Origin: Hominiventricola filiformis
GTDB lineage: Bacteria > Bacillota > Clostridia > Lachnospirales > Lachnospiraceae
Direction of reading: 5' to 3'
Assembly: GCF_020686965.1 (NCBI RefSeq)
Contig: NZ_JAJEPS010000011.1
Coordinates: 46,528 to 110,527 of the forward strand
Length of the DNA stretch: 64,000 bases
Shown here: positions 23,064 through 32,473 of the stretch, in pieces
Layout of the letters: each line of letters begins with the position of its first letter
Numbering within the stretch: the stretch's first letter is position 1
Notes under the pieces: model-generated
What the model saw: only the letters and a program-made list of their open reading frames with translations
Database searches by the model: none
Told to the model about the DNA's origin: nothing
Program-made: the position numbers and the translations under genes

Positions 23064-23945
23064 ATGAAAGACAGGATACAGCTGAAAGCACTTGCCAAGA
23101 TTAATCTTGGGCTGGATGTATTAAGGAGAAGGGAAGACGGATATCATGAAGTAAAGATGATTATGCAGACCATCAGCCTTCATGATGATCTGGAGATCCG
23201 GAGAATCAAGACACCGGAGATCCAGGTGAAAACGAATCTTTATTATCTGCCGACCAATGAGAACAATCTGGTCTATAAGGCAGCAAAACTTCTGATGGAC
23301 GAATTTGGTATCAAGGAAGGAGTGGCAATCCAGCTGAAGAAACGGATTCCGGTTGCAGCAGGCATGGCAGGCGGCAGTACGGATGGTGCAGCAGTGTTGT
23401 GGGGAATGAATCAGATGTACGGACTGGGACTTTCCAGACAGGAGTTGATGGAACGCGGCGTGAAGCTGGGAGCAGATGTGCCATACTGTGTGCAGAGGGG
23501 AACGGCATTGGCAGAAGGCATCGGGGAACGCTTAAGTGTGCTTCCGTCCATGCCCAAATGTACCATTCTTATTGCAAAACCGGGTATCAGTGTATCTACA
23601 AAATTTGTCTATGAGAATCTTCATGCCAATGACTTAAAGCCGGAACAGCATCCGGATGTGGATCGTATGATTGAGGCGATGAAGGAGAAAAATCTGGATC
23701 TGCTCTGTGAGAGAATGGGAAATGTACTGGAGACTGTGACGATTCCGGCTTATCCGGTCATTCAGGAGATCAAGGAGCATATGATGGCATGCGGTGCTGC
23801 GGGAGCTATGATGAGCGGAAGCGGTCCGACTGTTTTTGGAATTTTCCATTCACCGGTGCAGGCAAAAGCGGCTATGAAAGATCTGAAGGTAAATGGACTT
23901 GCAAAACAGCTGTATCTGACAACACCTTATAATGTGAAACGATAA
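23064..23945 (+). CDS. ispE: 4-diphosphocytidyl-2-C-methyl-D-erythritol kinase
   Basis: A 293-residue GHMP kinase of the methylerythritol phosphate pathway to isoprenoids. It has the N-terminal LKALAKINLGLDVLRRREDGYHEV pattern (quoted in parts: KINLGLDV, REDGYHE), the ATP loop PVAAGMAGGSTDGAA, and the C-terminal MSGSGPTVFG. ATG 23064 is six bases after AAGGAG; the ATG at 23061 is too close. The operon ends in a terminator directly after the gene. The neighbours are sporulation genes, a common clostridial arrangement. Confidence 0.95.
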   Translation: MKDRIQLKALAKINLGLDVLRRREDGYHEVKMIMQTISLHDDLEIRRIKTPEIQVKTNLYYLPTNENNLVYKAAKLLMDEFGIKEGVAIQLKKRIPVAAGMAGGSTDGAAVLWGMNQMYGLGLSRQELMERGVKLGADVPYCVQRGTALAEGIGERLSVLPSMPKCTILIAKPGISVSTKFVYENLHANDLKPEQHPDVDRMIEAMKEKNLDLLCERMGNVLETVTIPAYPVIQEIKEHMMACGAAGAMMSGSGPTVFGIFHSPVQAKAAMKDLKVNGLAKQLYLTTPYNVKR

Positions 23946-23989
23946 TTGCATAAAATAAGGAAGACGGGAAATACTGGACTTCAGAAAAA

Positions 23990-24018
23990 GGATGAGTGTG
24001 ATACGCTCATCCTTTTTT
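23990..24018 (+). terminator. Terminator after ispE, abutting the gerA ribosome site
   Basis: GGATGAGTG pairs with CGCTCATCC, followed by TTTTTT. It ends only about nine bases before the AGGAGGG of the next gene, leaving no room for a conventional promoter in between. Confidence 0.85.
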
Positions 24019-24037
24019 CGTGAACAGGAGGGAAAAG

Positions 24038-25453
24038 ATGGACAGGATTTCACCGGATCTTGAGAAAAACAGGCAATGGGTCGAAGAGACATTTCAGAAC
24101 TGCGATGATATTCTTCACCGGCAGGTGTTTCTAAATAATGGAAAGGACGAAGGAATTCTGGTCTATGTGGAAGTGGCGGTCAGTAATCTGATGCTGGAGG
24201 AGCATGTCATCGGGCTTTCTGATGTGCAGCCACTTACTACTTACGAAGAAGGCGAGGCAGCACTTCTTGCAGGAAACGGGATTCTTTTTGTACAGGGAGA
24301 TACCTGTCTGTATAAAATATCCAGTAAAGGATATCCGGGCATCGGGGTATCCCCGGCAGAAAGTGAAAAGGTCATGCGGGGTTCGCGGGAAGGATTTACA
24401 GAGAGCGAGAAAATCAATGTGGCATTGATCCGAAAAAGAATCAGGGATGTCAGAATGAAAGTAGAGGAACAACGAATCGGGGTAAGGTCTCATACGATGA
24501 CAGCGCTGGTCTATATGGAAGACCTGATAGAACCGCAAATTCTGCGCATGATCAAAGACCGGATGGAACAGTATGAAATAGATGGAATTATGGACAGCGG
24601 CATGCTGGAACAGCTTCTGGAAGAACACTGGATGTCACCGTTTCCACAGTTTCAGACGACAGAGCGGCCTGACAGGGCGGCATCAGCGGTGTTGGAAGGC
24701 AGATTGATACTGGTAACAGATCACTCTCCGACGGTGCTTTTATTTCCGTCCAATTATAACAGTTTTTTTCAGACCAGTGATGACTGGTATAACCGGTTTG
24801 AAACAGCATCATTCGCGAGAATGATTCGATTTCTGGCAGCGATCATGGCGATGTGCTTCCCGGCAGTATACGTGGCAGCGACGACATGGCATACAAGCCT
24901 CCTTCCGACGAAACTGGTTCTCTCCATGGCAGAGGCCAGGGCAGGAGTACCATTTCCGTCGTTGGGAGAAATTCTTCTGATGGAAATTTCATTTGAACTT
25001 TTAAGAGAAGCAGGAATCCGTCTGCCAGGTCCCATGGGAAACACCATTGGGATTGTAGGAGGTCTTATTATTGGACAGGCTGCAGTGGATGCAAATCTGG
25101 TAAGTCCGGTTGTCGTGATCGTTGTGGCTTTCACAGCACTATGTTCTTTTGCTATTCCCAATGAAGAATTTGCATCGGCATTCCGGCTCTTAAAATACGG
25201 ATGTATTTTTATGGGGGCATGGTTTGGGCTATACGGTATTCTGCTTTCCTGCCTGTGGGTGCTGATTCATCTCTCTCATTTGAATAGTCTTGGAATCCCA
25301 TATCTGTATCCTTATGCGGCATGTGTCGGAAGTGGACAGGAGGAGAAGAAGGATTCACTGATCCGTTATCCTTTCCGACAGCTGAAGTATCGTCCGGTAT
25401 TTGCCAGAAGGGCGGAAAAAATAAAACTCCGAAAGAAGGATGAAGATGTTTAG
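24038..25453 (+). CDS. gerAA: Spore germination protein, GerA family (A subunit)
   Basis: A 471-residue GerAA/SpoVAF-type protein. The N-terminal soluble region (about 1-250) has the family's DCDDILHRQVF-like start (NCDDILHRQVF), GNGILFVQGD and REGFTESEKINVALIRKRIRD (quoted in parts: REGFTES, ALIRKRI). The C-terminal part has five or more membrane helices with PFPSLGEILLMEISFELLREAG and IPNEEFASAFRLLKYG. It sits in the spore inner membrane and with GerAB/GerAC forms a nutrient germinant receptor. ATG 24038 lies seven bases after AGGAGGG. Confidence 0.92.
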   Translation: MDRISPDLEKNRQWVEETFQNCDDILHRQVFLNNGKDEGILVYVEVAVSNLMLEEHVIGLSDVQPLTTYEEGEAALLAGNGILFVQGDTCLYKISSKGYPGIGVSPAESEKVMRGSREGFTESEKINVALIRKRIRDVRMKVEEQRIGVRSHTMTALVYMEDLIEPQILRMIKDRMEQYEIDGIMDSGMLEQLLEEHWMSPFPQFQTTERPDRAASAVLEGRLILVTDHSPTVLLFPSNYNSFFQTSDDWYNRFETASFARMIRFLAAIMAMCFPAVYVAATTWHTSLLPTKLVLSMAEARAGVPFPSLGEILLMEISFELLREAGIRLPGPMGNTIGIVGGLIIGQAAVDANLVSPVVVIVVAFTALCSFAIPNEEFASAFRLLKYGCIFMGAWFGLYGILLSCLWVLIHLSHLNSLGIPYLYPYAACVGSGQEEKKDSLIRYPFRQLKYRPVFARRAEKIKLRKKDEDV

Positions 25454-26918
25454 TGAGAATAACAGAATCTCTGTCCGGCAGGCGGTCAGAAATTATGGGA
25501 TGATGGTTATCAGCATCAGCGCGCTGGTGATACCGGTTGCTATGAATCATACTGCCATGTCGTCTGTATTGCTGGCAGCAGGGCTGCTGGGAGTCTATCT
25601 TACAGGAATGGCTGCGGCTGCAGCACCGAAAAATAGAATATTCCAGACTGCATCATATGTCCATGGCTGGATACTGGGGACATTGACAGCACGGATGACA
25701 GGACTTCTGGTGCAGAAATTTCTGCTGAACGGGGTGCCGCTGTGGGGAATTCTGATATTGTTTTATGCCATGTGCTATTACAATTTGTACAAGGGACTGG
25801 AATGCCGGATGCGCGTGGGAGAAATTTTGTTTCTGCCGTTTCTTCTTCTACTGGCAGGACTTGCTATTGCCATGCATGGAGAAGCAGAAGTGATGAGAAT
25901 CCGGGAATTTACATGGATACTGGATAAAAACGGGATTTGGAAAGGCTATGAACTGTTCTGCTGGCTGACTGCAGTTCAGGGACTCTGGTCTCTTCAAAAT
26001 TATTATATGACGGAAAAGAAGACGGCTGTTGGCAGAGTCTGGCTGCTCGGAACGGCCGGAGTGGTGTTCTGGGCACTGTTTACATTTTTTATTTACGGAG
26101 ATGCAGGGCATACAGGACTTGTCTTTCCGCTTGCTTCGGCCATGACGCTGGCACATTTGCCGGGAAATGTGATCGGCAGACTGGATTCAATATTTGTATT
26201 TGTCTGGGTGATCGGGCTTTTTACAGCCTGCAGTACCCTGTTTGCACCTTTGCAGGCAGAAGAGCCGGATCGGAGGAAAAAATATCTGTTTGGAGTACTC
26301 CTCACTGCATCACTGGCATTTGCCTGCCAGGAAAAATCACAGGAATTGTTGTCTGGATGGCTGTATTGGATCTCTACGCCGGTGCAGATGGTTTTGTTCA
26401 TCTGGCAGTTTTTGGCGGGAAATGGAAAGAAAATGTTACTGACAGGACTTGGATTTCTCTGTATGTTACTGACTGGCTGTGGGCATCAGGAGCTGGAAAA
26501 AGAAAATCTGACAGAAAGCATCTGCGTGGATGTGGGAACGGAGAAAGCCTATACGGTCACATTTGGGTTTTACATGTTGGACGGAGCAGCAGAAACTTAC
26601 CAGACGGAGGCGGATTCGCTGGAGGAAGCAAGGAATATGTATGACAGTGGTCATGAAAAAAATCTGGATTTCAATCATCTGAGGAATTTTTATTTTTCTG
26701 AAAATCTGATGGAAGAAAAAGTCTTCGGAAATCTCCTGATGGAGATTCAGACGGATGGAACGTATTCGCGTGGAATCAGCGTATGGGTAACGGACGCTGA
26801 TCCTGCGAAAGCAGTGGAGATGAAAGAACAGCCGGAGGAAGGGACGCCTGTCCACCGGATGTTGAATGCATGGTATAACAGGGAATCTTTTCGGCCATAC
26901 TCCAGTCAGAAGAAATGA
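25446..26918 (+). CDS. GerAB-GerAC fusion germination protein
   Basis: A 490-residue protein in two parts. Residues 1-320 have about ten membrane helices and read like the GerAB/endospore germination permease. At about residues 322-340 the last hydrophobic stretch, GFLCMLLTGCGHQE, looks like a GerAC signal peptide with a lipobox (LLTGC). The remaining 150 residues (ICVDVGTEKAYTVTFGFYML and later FSENLMEEK) resemble a shortened N-terminal domain of GerAC. Thus the permease and a truncated C subunit seem fused. ATG 25446 is chosen from AAGAAGG; it overlaps gerAA by eight bases. The fusion could be mistaken if a weak start lies between the parts. Confidence 0.75.
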   Translation: MFSENNRISVRQAVRNYGMMVISISALVIPVAMNHTAMSSVLLAAGLLGVYLTGMAAAAAPKNRIFQTASYVHGWILGTLTARMTGLLVQKFLLNGVPLWGILILFYAMCYYNLYKGLECRMRVGEILFLPFLLLLAGLAIAMHGEAEVMRIREFTWILDKNGIWKGYELFCWLTAVQGLWSLQNYYMTEKKTAVGRVWLLGTAGVVFWALFTFFIYGDAGHTGLVFPLASAMTLAHLPGNVIGRLDSIFVFVWVIGLFTACSTLFAPLQAEEPDRRKKYLFGVLLTASLAFACQEKSQELLSGWLYWISTPVQMVLFIWQFLAGNGKKMLLTGLGFLCMLLTGCGHQELEKENLTESICVDVGTEKAYTVTFGFYMLDGAAETYQTEADSLEEARNMYDSGHEKNLDFNHLRNFYFSENLMEEKVFGNLLMEIQTDGTYSRGISVWVTDADPAKAVEMKEQPEEGTPVHRMLNAWYNRESFRPYSSQKK

Positions 26919-26935
26919 CAGGAGAGGCGTAGCCG

Positions 26936-27121
26936 ATGAAAAGAGATATGGTAATTTTACTGCTGGCCTGCCTGATAGGGCTCGGCGCCATGGAATGTGT
27001 GAACGAGGCGAATCAGGTAAGACAGACATCCACGGTGGCATGGTGGACACTGCTCTATGAGCAGCCGAATCCGGAACATCTTCCGGTAAAAGTAGATTTC
27101 TGGTGGAGAAATGGGGGTTGA
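26936..27121 (+). CDS. Small single-span membrane protein of the gerA operon
   Basis: A 61-residue protein with one N-terminal hydrophobic helix (MVILLLACLIGLGAM, about residues 5-19) and a hydrophilic tail rich in Trp (VAWWTLLYE, VDFWWRN). It is not recognised. It is supported by AGGAGAGG before the ATG and an 18-base gap from the GerAB-GerAC fusion gene. Small membrane subunits occur in several germination operons, so an accessory role in the receptor is an inference. Confidence 0.6.
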   Translation: MKRDMVILLLACLIGLGAMECVNEANQVRQTSTVAWWTLLYEQPNPEHLPVKVDFWWRNGG

Positions 27122-27174
27122 AGTGTTCCCGGAAAGAAGATAGAATAAACAAGAGGATAAAGCGGAGGTGTATG

Positions 27175-27612
27175 ATGACAAAAGAAGTAGTGGTGACCAT
27201 ATCCGGGCTTCAGCTCTCGGACGGTGATCAGGATACCATAGAGACGGTTCATATGGGGGAATATCATGAGAAGGACGGAGTTCACTACGTTTTCTTTGAT
27301 GAGATTCTGGAAGGCCATGATCAGCCGGTACGGAATATGATCAAGCTTGGCGAACGGAGTGTAGCAGTCAGAAAAAGAGGTCCGGTATCATCGGAACTTT
27401 CTTTTGAGGAAGGCAGTACCAGTGAAAGCGCCTATAATATGCCCTTTGGAGCATTTATGGTTTCTGTCCACACATCCAGTGTCCGCCTGAATGTGGAGGA
27501 AGAAAAGATCGAATCAAAAGCTTCCTACAGACTCAGCATCAATGGAGAACACTGCTCGGACTGTGATATCCAGGTGACAGTACAGGCAAAAGAAACGTTT
27601 AAGCTTTGTTGA
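27175..27612 (+). CDS. DUF1934 family beta-barrel protein
   Basis: A 145-residue cytoplasmic protein of the DUF1934 (YwiB-like) family, a calycin-type small beta barrel of unknown function. Alternating strands are visible: KEVVVTISGLQ, then HYVFFDEILEG, VAVRKRGPVSSELSFEEG, and KASYRLSINGEH. ATG 27175 is six bases after GGAGG, and the ATG three bases upstream is too close. It lies between the germination genes and trpS and may be transcribed with either. Confidence 0.82.
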   Translation: MTKEVVVTISGLQLSDGDQDTIETVHMGEYHEKDGVHYVFFDEILEGHDQPVRNMIKLGERSVAVRKRGPVSSELSFEEGSTSESAYNMPFGAFMVSVHTSSVRLNVEEEKIESKASYRLSINGEHCSDCDIQVTVQAKETFKLC

Positions 27613-27671
27613 CGCTGTCTGTGTTGTGAGATAAAATAAATAAGAAAGAAGTATACATTAGAGGTGTGAAG

Positions 27672-28733
27672 ATGAAAAAAGTTATTCTGACAGGAGACCG
27701 TCCTACCGGACGCCTTCATGTAGGACATTATGTAGGTTCTCTAAAAGAAAGAGTAAAACTCCAGAATTCCGGAGATTATGATGAAATTTATATTATGATC
27801 GCAGACGCACAGGCGCTGACTGATAATGCGGAGCATCCGGAGAAGGTACGCCAGAACATCATGAATGTGGCGCTCGACTATCTGGCATGTGGAATTGATC
27901 CGGAGAAATCCACGATCTTTATCCAGTCCATGGTCCCGGAACTGACAGAGCTGACTTTTTATTATATGAATCTGGTTACGGTATCCCGTGTACAGCGGAA
28001 TCCAACTGTAAAGGCAGAGATTCAGATGAGAAATTTCGAGGCCAGCATTCCGGTTGGTTTCTTCTGCTATCCGATCAGTCAGGCGGCAGATATTACCGCA
28101 TTTCGTGCAACAGCAGTGCCGGTAGGTGAGGATCAGCTCCCAATGCTTGAGCAGTGTAAGGAGATTGTACATAAGTTTAACAGTGTATATGGCGAGACTC
28201 TGACCGAACCGGAGATCGTGCTTCCGTCCAACAAAGCATGCTTACGTCTGCCGGGTATCGACGGAAAAGCAAAGATGAGCAAGTCTCTCGGAAACTGTAT
28301 CTACCTGTCTGATGAGGCAGAGGATGTGAGAAAGAAGATCATGTCCATGTTCACAGATCCGAATCATCTGAGAGTGGAAGATCCGGGACGTGTGGAAGGC
28401 AACCCGGTATTCCTGTATCTGGATGCATTCAGCCGTCCGGAGCATTTCGAAGAGTTTCTTCCGGATTATAAGAATCTGGACGAACTGAAAGATCACTATA
28501 CCCGCGGTGGACTGGGTGATGTGAAAGTAAAGAAATTCCTGAATAATGTCATGCAGGCAGAGCTGACTCCGATTCGTGAGAGAAGAAAGATGTGGGAGCA
28601 GAGAATTCCGGAAGTATACGAGATTCTGCGTGAAGGAAGCAAAGCAGCAGAGGCAAAAGCAGCAGAGACCCTTCGTGATGTAAAAGCAGCTATGAAAATC
28701 AATTATTTTGAGGATGAGAGTCTGATTAAATGA
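27672..28733 (+). CDS. trpS: Tryptophanyl-tRNA synthetase
   Basis: A 353-residue class I aminoacyl-tRNA synthetase charging tRNA(Trp). The HIGH motif appears as GRLHVGHYVGS near the N-terminus and the KMSKS motif as GKAKMSKSLGN. VQRNPTVKAEIQM and DQLPMLEQ lie in between. ATG 27672 follows GAGGTG; the in-frame GTG at 27666 overlaps that site. No T-box leader is present in the short upstream gap. The stop overlaps the start of the SUV3-like helicase gene by four bases (ATGA). Confidence 0.95.
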   Translation: MKKVILTGDRPTGRLHVGHYVGSLKERVKLQNSGDYDEIYIMIADAQALTDNAEHPEKVRQNIMNVALDYLACGIDPEKSTIFIQSMVPELTELTFYYMNLVTVSRVQRNPTVKAEIQMRNFEASIPVGFFCYPISQAADITAFRATAVPVGEDQLPMLEQCKEIVHKFNSVYGETLTEPEIVLPSNKACLRLPGIDGKAKMSKSLGNCIYLSDEAEDVRKKIMSMFTDPNHLRVEDPGRVEGNPVFLYLDAFSRPEHFEEFLPDYKNLDELKDHYTRGGLGDVKVKKFLNNVMQAELTPIRERRKMWEQRIPEVYEILREGSKAAEAKAAETLRDVKAAMKINYFEDESLIK

Positions 28734-30805
28734 TACAGAAGAAAAGACTGACCGCATTCTATGTGGAACAGTATACAAAGGCATCGAAAAAACGGCCCCG
28801 GAAAATGCCGGGGACCAATGAGATGCTTTATAAGACGGAAAAGCTGTTCCGTCTGCTGGAAAATACAAAATCCTCCAGGGTCAATATCCGGTCTCTGGAG
28901 GAATATCACCGGCAGTTGAAAAATGTGGTGATGTTTGCCAGAAGAAAAAACAGGGATGATATCCTTGAAAAACTGAATACGGTGATATTACCCAGGCTGG
29001 CTGAGCTGGACCTGGGTCTTCTTTTGGATGAACAGAAAAAAGGAATGACTGAAGATTTCCTGGTATGGCTGCGCAAAGAACGTCCCTGTGCGGTCTGCCA
29101 GGAAACTTTGTTTACCCTGTATCCTGCGTTCCGGCAGCATGTAGTGAAAGATCAGATCATGGATCTGGTACCGGTGCGTCCGGAGATGGAGTTCCCGGAA
29201 GTACGGGAGTTGCACCGGCATTTTATTCTGCACATCGGACCAACCAACAGCGGAAAGACGTTCCGGTCACTGGAACGGCTGAAGCTGGCAGGAAACGGCG
29301 TCTATCTGGGACCATTACGTCTGCTCGCGCTGGAAGTATTTGAGCAGATGCAGAAATATCATGTCCCCTGTACCATGAGAACCGGACAGGAGTGCATTGA
29401 AGAAGCCGGGAGCCGTGTGACGGCATGTACCATTGAGATGGCAGATTATGATGAGAACTATGACATTGCCGTTATTGATGAAGCACAGTTGGTGGCTGAT
29501 GTAGACAGGGGACATTCCTGGACAAAGGCAATCCTGGGACTGCGTGCAAAAGAAATTCATATCTGCATGAGTCCTGCTGCGGAGCAGGTGATCTGTCATC
29601 TTATAGAACTGTGTGGCGATGACTATGAAGTGGATCGCTATGAACGGAAGACAGCACTGATCTGTGAGGAACAGCCATTTCATTTTCCGGATGATATACA
29701 GCCTGGAGATGCGCTGATCGCATTTTCCAAGAAATCAGTGCTGGATGTGGCGGGGCGCCTGGAGGAGACGGGCATCAATGCCAGTGTGATCTATGGAAGT
29801 CTGCCGCCGGAAATCCGTCGGAGACAGATGCATCTGTTTCATAAGGGAAAAACAAAAGTTGTTGTGGCGACAGACGCTATCGGGATGGGGCTGAATCTTC
29901 CGGTCCGCAGAATTATTTTTCTGCAGGCCGAGAAATTTGATGGCGTGTCCAGACGGAAACTAACGACTGCAGAGGTGCGGCAGATTGCAGGCCGGGCCGG
30001 AAGATTTGGTCTCTATGACAAAGGTTATGTTACTGCCATGGGAGAGGAAGAGCTTTCCTATATCAGAGATCACTATGCGGCACCGGAGGAATCTCTGACG
30101 GAAGTAAATTTAGGCTTCCCGCAGATGCTTCTGGACATTGATGCACCTTTGGATGAAATTCTGAAGATCTGGCATTCCGTGACACCGACGGATCCGTTCG
30201 TAAAAGAGAATATCGATGAAGCACTGTTCCTTTATGAGCAGGCAAAGCAGAACCGGAAGATGATTGACGGATTTGACGACAAGTATGTGCTGTACAAGAT
30301 GATTACCTGTCCTATTGATATTAAAGATAAGAAGGTAGTGGATCTGTGGAATCACTACTGTTGTACCTATACAGCGGACGTATCTCTGGAGCGGCCGGTA
30401 CTGTACCGGGAGAAAAAAGGAGGTATCCAGCAGTATGAGACATACTATAAACAGCTGGATCTGTATTATCAGTTTTCACATCGCATGCAGAAAGTGATAG
30501 AGGAAGACTGGCTTCGCAGAGAACGTGAGAAGACAGAGATGCGGATCATGAGTTATCTCACGAAGGGCAAGCAGAGTTATATTGCCAGATGCAGATACTG
30601 CGGAAAGCTGCTTCCGTTGGGATCGACTTTTCCTGTGTGCGATGACTGTTTCCGCCAGGAAGTGCGTGCGAAATACGGACGGAAAGACAAAAATGGAGGA
30701 ACCACAGATGGCAAAGTGGGTGGAGATAAGAAAAGGCGCGGACTTTCGGGCCATCGGAGAAAAGTACGGCATCAGTCCGTTCACGGCACGGCTGATTCGA
30801 AATAA
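28730..30805 (+). CDS. SUV3-like ATP-dependent RNA helicase
   Basis: A 691-residue superfamily 2 helicase. Walker A is HIGPTNSGKTFRSLERL (about 162-178). LGPLRLLALEVFEQM follows, then the DExH-type box VIDEAQLVAD, and the C-terminal RecA motifs SVIYGSLPPEIRRRQ, VVATDAIGMGLNLP and the arginine-finger segment QIAGRAGRFG. These combinations are those of mitochondrial Suv3 (RNA degradosome helicase). A C-terminal zinc ribbon, CRYCGK with CDDCF, follows. Its tail overlaps the recJ start by 98 bases. It is translationally coupled to trpS (ATGA). The role in bacterial RNA or DNA metabolism is unproven. Confidence 0.88.
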   Translation: MIQKKRLTAFYVEQYTKASKKRPRKMPGTNEMLYKTEKLFRLLENTKSSRVNIRSLEEYHRQLKNVVMFARRKNRDDILEKLNTVILPRLAELDLGLLLDEQKKGMTEDFLVWLRKERPCAVCQETLFTLYPAFRQHVVKDQIMDLVPVRPEMEFPEVRELHRHFILHIGPTNSGKTFRSLERLKLAGNGVYLGPLRLLALEVFEQMQKYHVPCTMRTGQECIEEAGSRVTACTIEMADYDENYDIAVIDEAQLVADVDRGHSWTKAILGLRAKEIHICMSPAAEQVICHLIELCGDDYEVDRYERKTALICEEQPFHFPDDIQPGDALIAFSKKSVLDVAGRLEETGINASVIYGSLPPEIRRRQMHLFHKGKTKVVVATDAIGMGLNLPVRRIIFLQAEKFDGVSRRKLTTAEVRQIAGRAGRFGLYDKGYVTAMGEEELSYIRDHYAAPEESLTEVNLGFPQMLLDIDAPLDEILKIWHSVTPTDPFVKENIDEALFLYEQAKQNRKMIDGFDDKYVLYKMITCPIDIKDKKVVDLWNHYCCTYTADVSLERPVLYREKKGGIQQYETYYKQLDLYYQFSHRMQKVIEEDWLRREREKTEMRIMSYLTKGKQSYIARCRYCGKLLPLGSTFPVCDDCFRQEVRAKYGRKDKNGGTTDGKVGGDKKRRGLSGHRRKVRHQSVHGTADSK

Positions 30806-32399
30806 AGATATCGTCGGCGATCAGGAGATTGAAGAATATCTTCATGGAACACTTGAGGATCTTCATCCTGCTTCTCTGATGAAAGGTATTCCGGAAGCGG
30901 TGGATCTGCTTGAGCAGAAGATTGGAGAAAATGCATATATCCGTATTATCGGAGACTATGACATTGATGGTGTGTGCGCTACTTATATTTTACTCAGAGG
31001 ATTCCGTGCGGCCGGAGCGCGGGTGGATACAGATATCCCGGACCGAATGAAGGACGGCTACGGACTGAACCGGGAGCTGGTAAAGAGAGCTTATGATGCA
31101 GGCGTGGATACGATCGTCACCTGTGATAACGGAATAGCCGCTGTGCAGGAGATTGCCTATGCCAGAGAACTGGGTATGACGGTTATTGTGACGGATCATC
31201 ATGAAGTGCAGGAGGAACTGCCGTCTGCGCAGGTGATTGTAAATCCTCGTCAGGCAGATTGTCCGTATCCGTTCAAAAAACTGTGCGGGGCAGCGGTTGC
31301 CTGGAAGCTGGTAGGTGCGTTCTGGCAGCAGATGGGACTTCCTCTCGACGATCTTTATGATGAACTCCTGATGTTCGCAGGATTTGCAACGGTGGGAGAT
31401 GTGATGGATCTGACTGGTGAGAACCGGATTCTTGTGAGGGAAGGACTGAAACGCCTGCAGAAGACAACACATCCGGGAATGTCAGCTCTTATCGAAGCCA
31501 ATGAACTGGCAAGAGATACACTCTCGGCATTTCATATTGGATTTGTTTTAGGACCCTGTATCAATGCAAGTGGACGTCTTGCGACGGCAAAGAGGGCGCT
31601 GGCACTTCTGGACACAAAAGATCAGGCGCTTGCCATAGAGCGGGCGGCGGAATTAAAAGAACTGAATGACGAGCGAAAAGAACTGACGGAGCAGGGACTT
31701 GCCCAGGCAGTAGATCTGATCGAACACAGTGATCTGATGGAAGACCGGGTGCTGGTAGTCTATCTGCCGGACTGCCATGAAAGTCTGGCCGGAATCATTG
31801 CAGGACGAATCCGGGAGAGGTATTACCGTCCGGTTTTTGTGTTGACCAGGGCAGAAGACGGTGTGAAAGGCTCTGGACGTTCGATTGAAACCTACTCCAT
31901 GTTTGAAGAAATGAGTAAATGCAAAGAGCTGTATACCAGATATGGAGGGCATCCCATGGCAGCAGGTGTCTCCATGCCGGAAGAACATGTAGAACTGTTC
32001 AGGAGAAGACTCAATGAACTGTGTACGCTCAGCAAAGAAGACCTGACAGAAGTCGTACATATTGATATGGCATTACCGTTCTCCTGTGTGTCAGAGCAGG
32101 TAGTAAAAGAACTTTCGCTTCTGGAACCTTTCGGAAAAGCAAACACGAAACCGGTCTTTGCCGCCCGTAATGTCCGGGTGCTGGAATCAAGGGTGCTCGG
32201 AAAAAATCAGAACGTTCTCCGCATGAAGCTGATGGATGAAAGCGGAATGACATTGGAAGGTATTTATTTTAATAACTGTATGCAGGAAGTAATTGCAGAC
32301 CTACAGAAGAAGCCGACATTTCATATTCTGTATTACCCTGAAATCAATGAATTCCGGGGAAAAAGAACTCTGCAGCTGAGAGTGCAGGGATATTGTTAA
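30708..32399 (+). CDS. recJ: Single-stranded-DNA-specific exonuclease RecJ
   Basis: A 563-residue 5'-3' exonuclease of the DHH superfamily. Motif I is IIGDYDIDGVCA, motif II is VTCDNGIAA, the DHH motif is VTDHHEVQ, and the DHHA1 domain has KGSGRSIETYSMFEEM and GGHPMAAGVSM. A C-terminal OB domain closes it (NVRVLESRVLGKNQ). ATG 30708 is preceded by GGAGG, which fixes the start inside the upstream helicase gene. The 98-base overlap is unusually long and suggests coupled translation. It acts in recombinational repair. Confidence 0.94.
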   Translation: MAKWVEIRKGADFRAIGEKYGISPFTARLIRNKDIVGDQEIEEYLHGTLEDLHPASLMKGIPEAVDLLEQKIGENAYIRIIGDYDIDGVCATYILLRGFRAAGARVDTDIPDRMKDGYGLNRELVKRAYDAGVDTIVTCDNGIAAVQEIAYARELGMTVIVTDHHEVQEELPSAQVIVNPRQADCPYPFKKLCGAAVAWKLVGAFWQQMGLPLDDLYDELLMFAGFATVGDVMDLTGENRILVREGLKRLQKTTHPGMSALIEANELARDTLSAFHIGFVLGPCINASGRLATAKRALALLDTKDQALAIERAAELKELNDERKELTEQGLAQAVDLIEHSDLMEDRVLVVYLPDCHESLAGIIAGRIRERYYRPVFVLTRAEDGVKGSGRSIETYSMFEEMSKCKELYTRYGGHPMAAGVSMPEEHVELFRRRLNELCTLSKEDLTEVVHIDMALPFSCVSEQVVKELSLLEPFGKANTKPVFAARNVRVLESRVLGKNQNVLRMKLMDESGMTLEGIYFNNCMQEVIADLQKKPTFHILYYPEINEFRGKRTLQLRVQGYC

Positions 32400-32473
32400 A
32401 CCAGAAAAAGTGTGCTATATTTGTTTTATTGTGGGTAAACTTTACTCAAAGGGTGTGAAAAGGAGAGATACAC

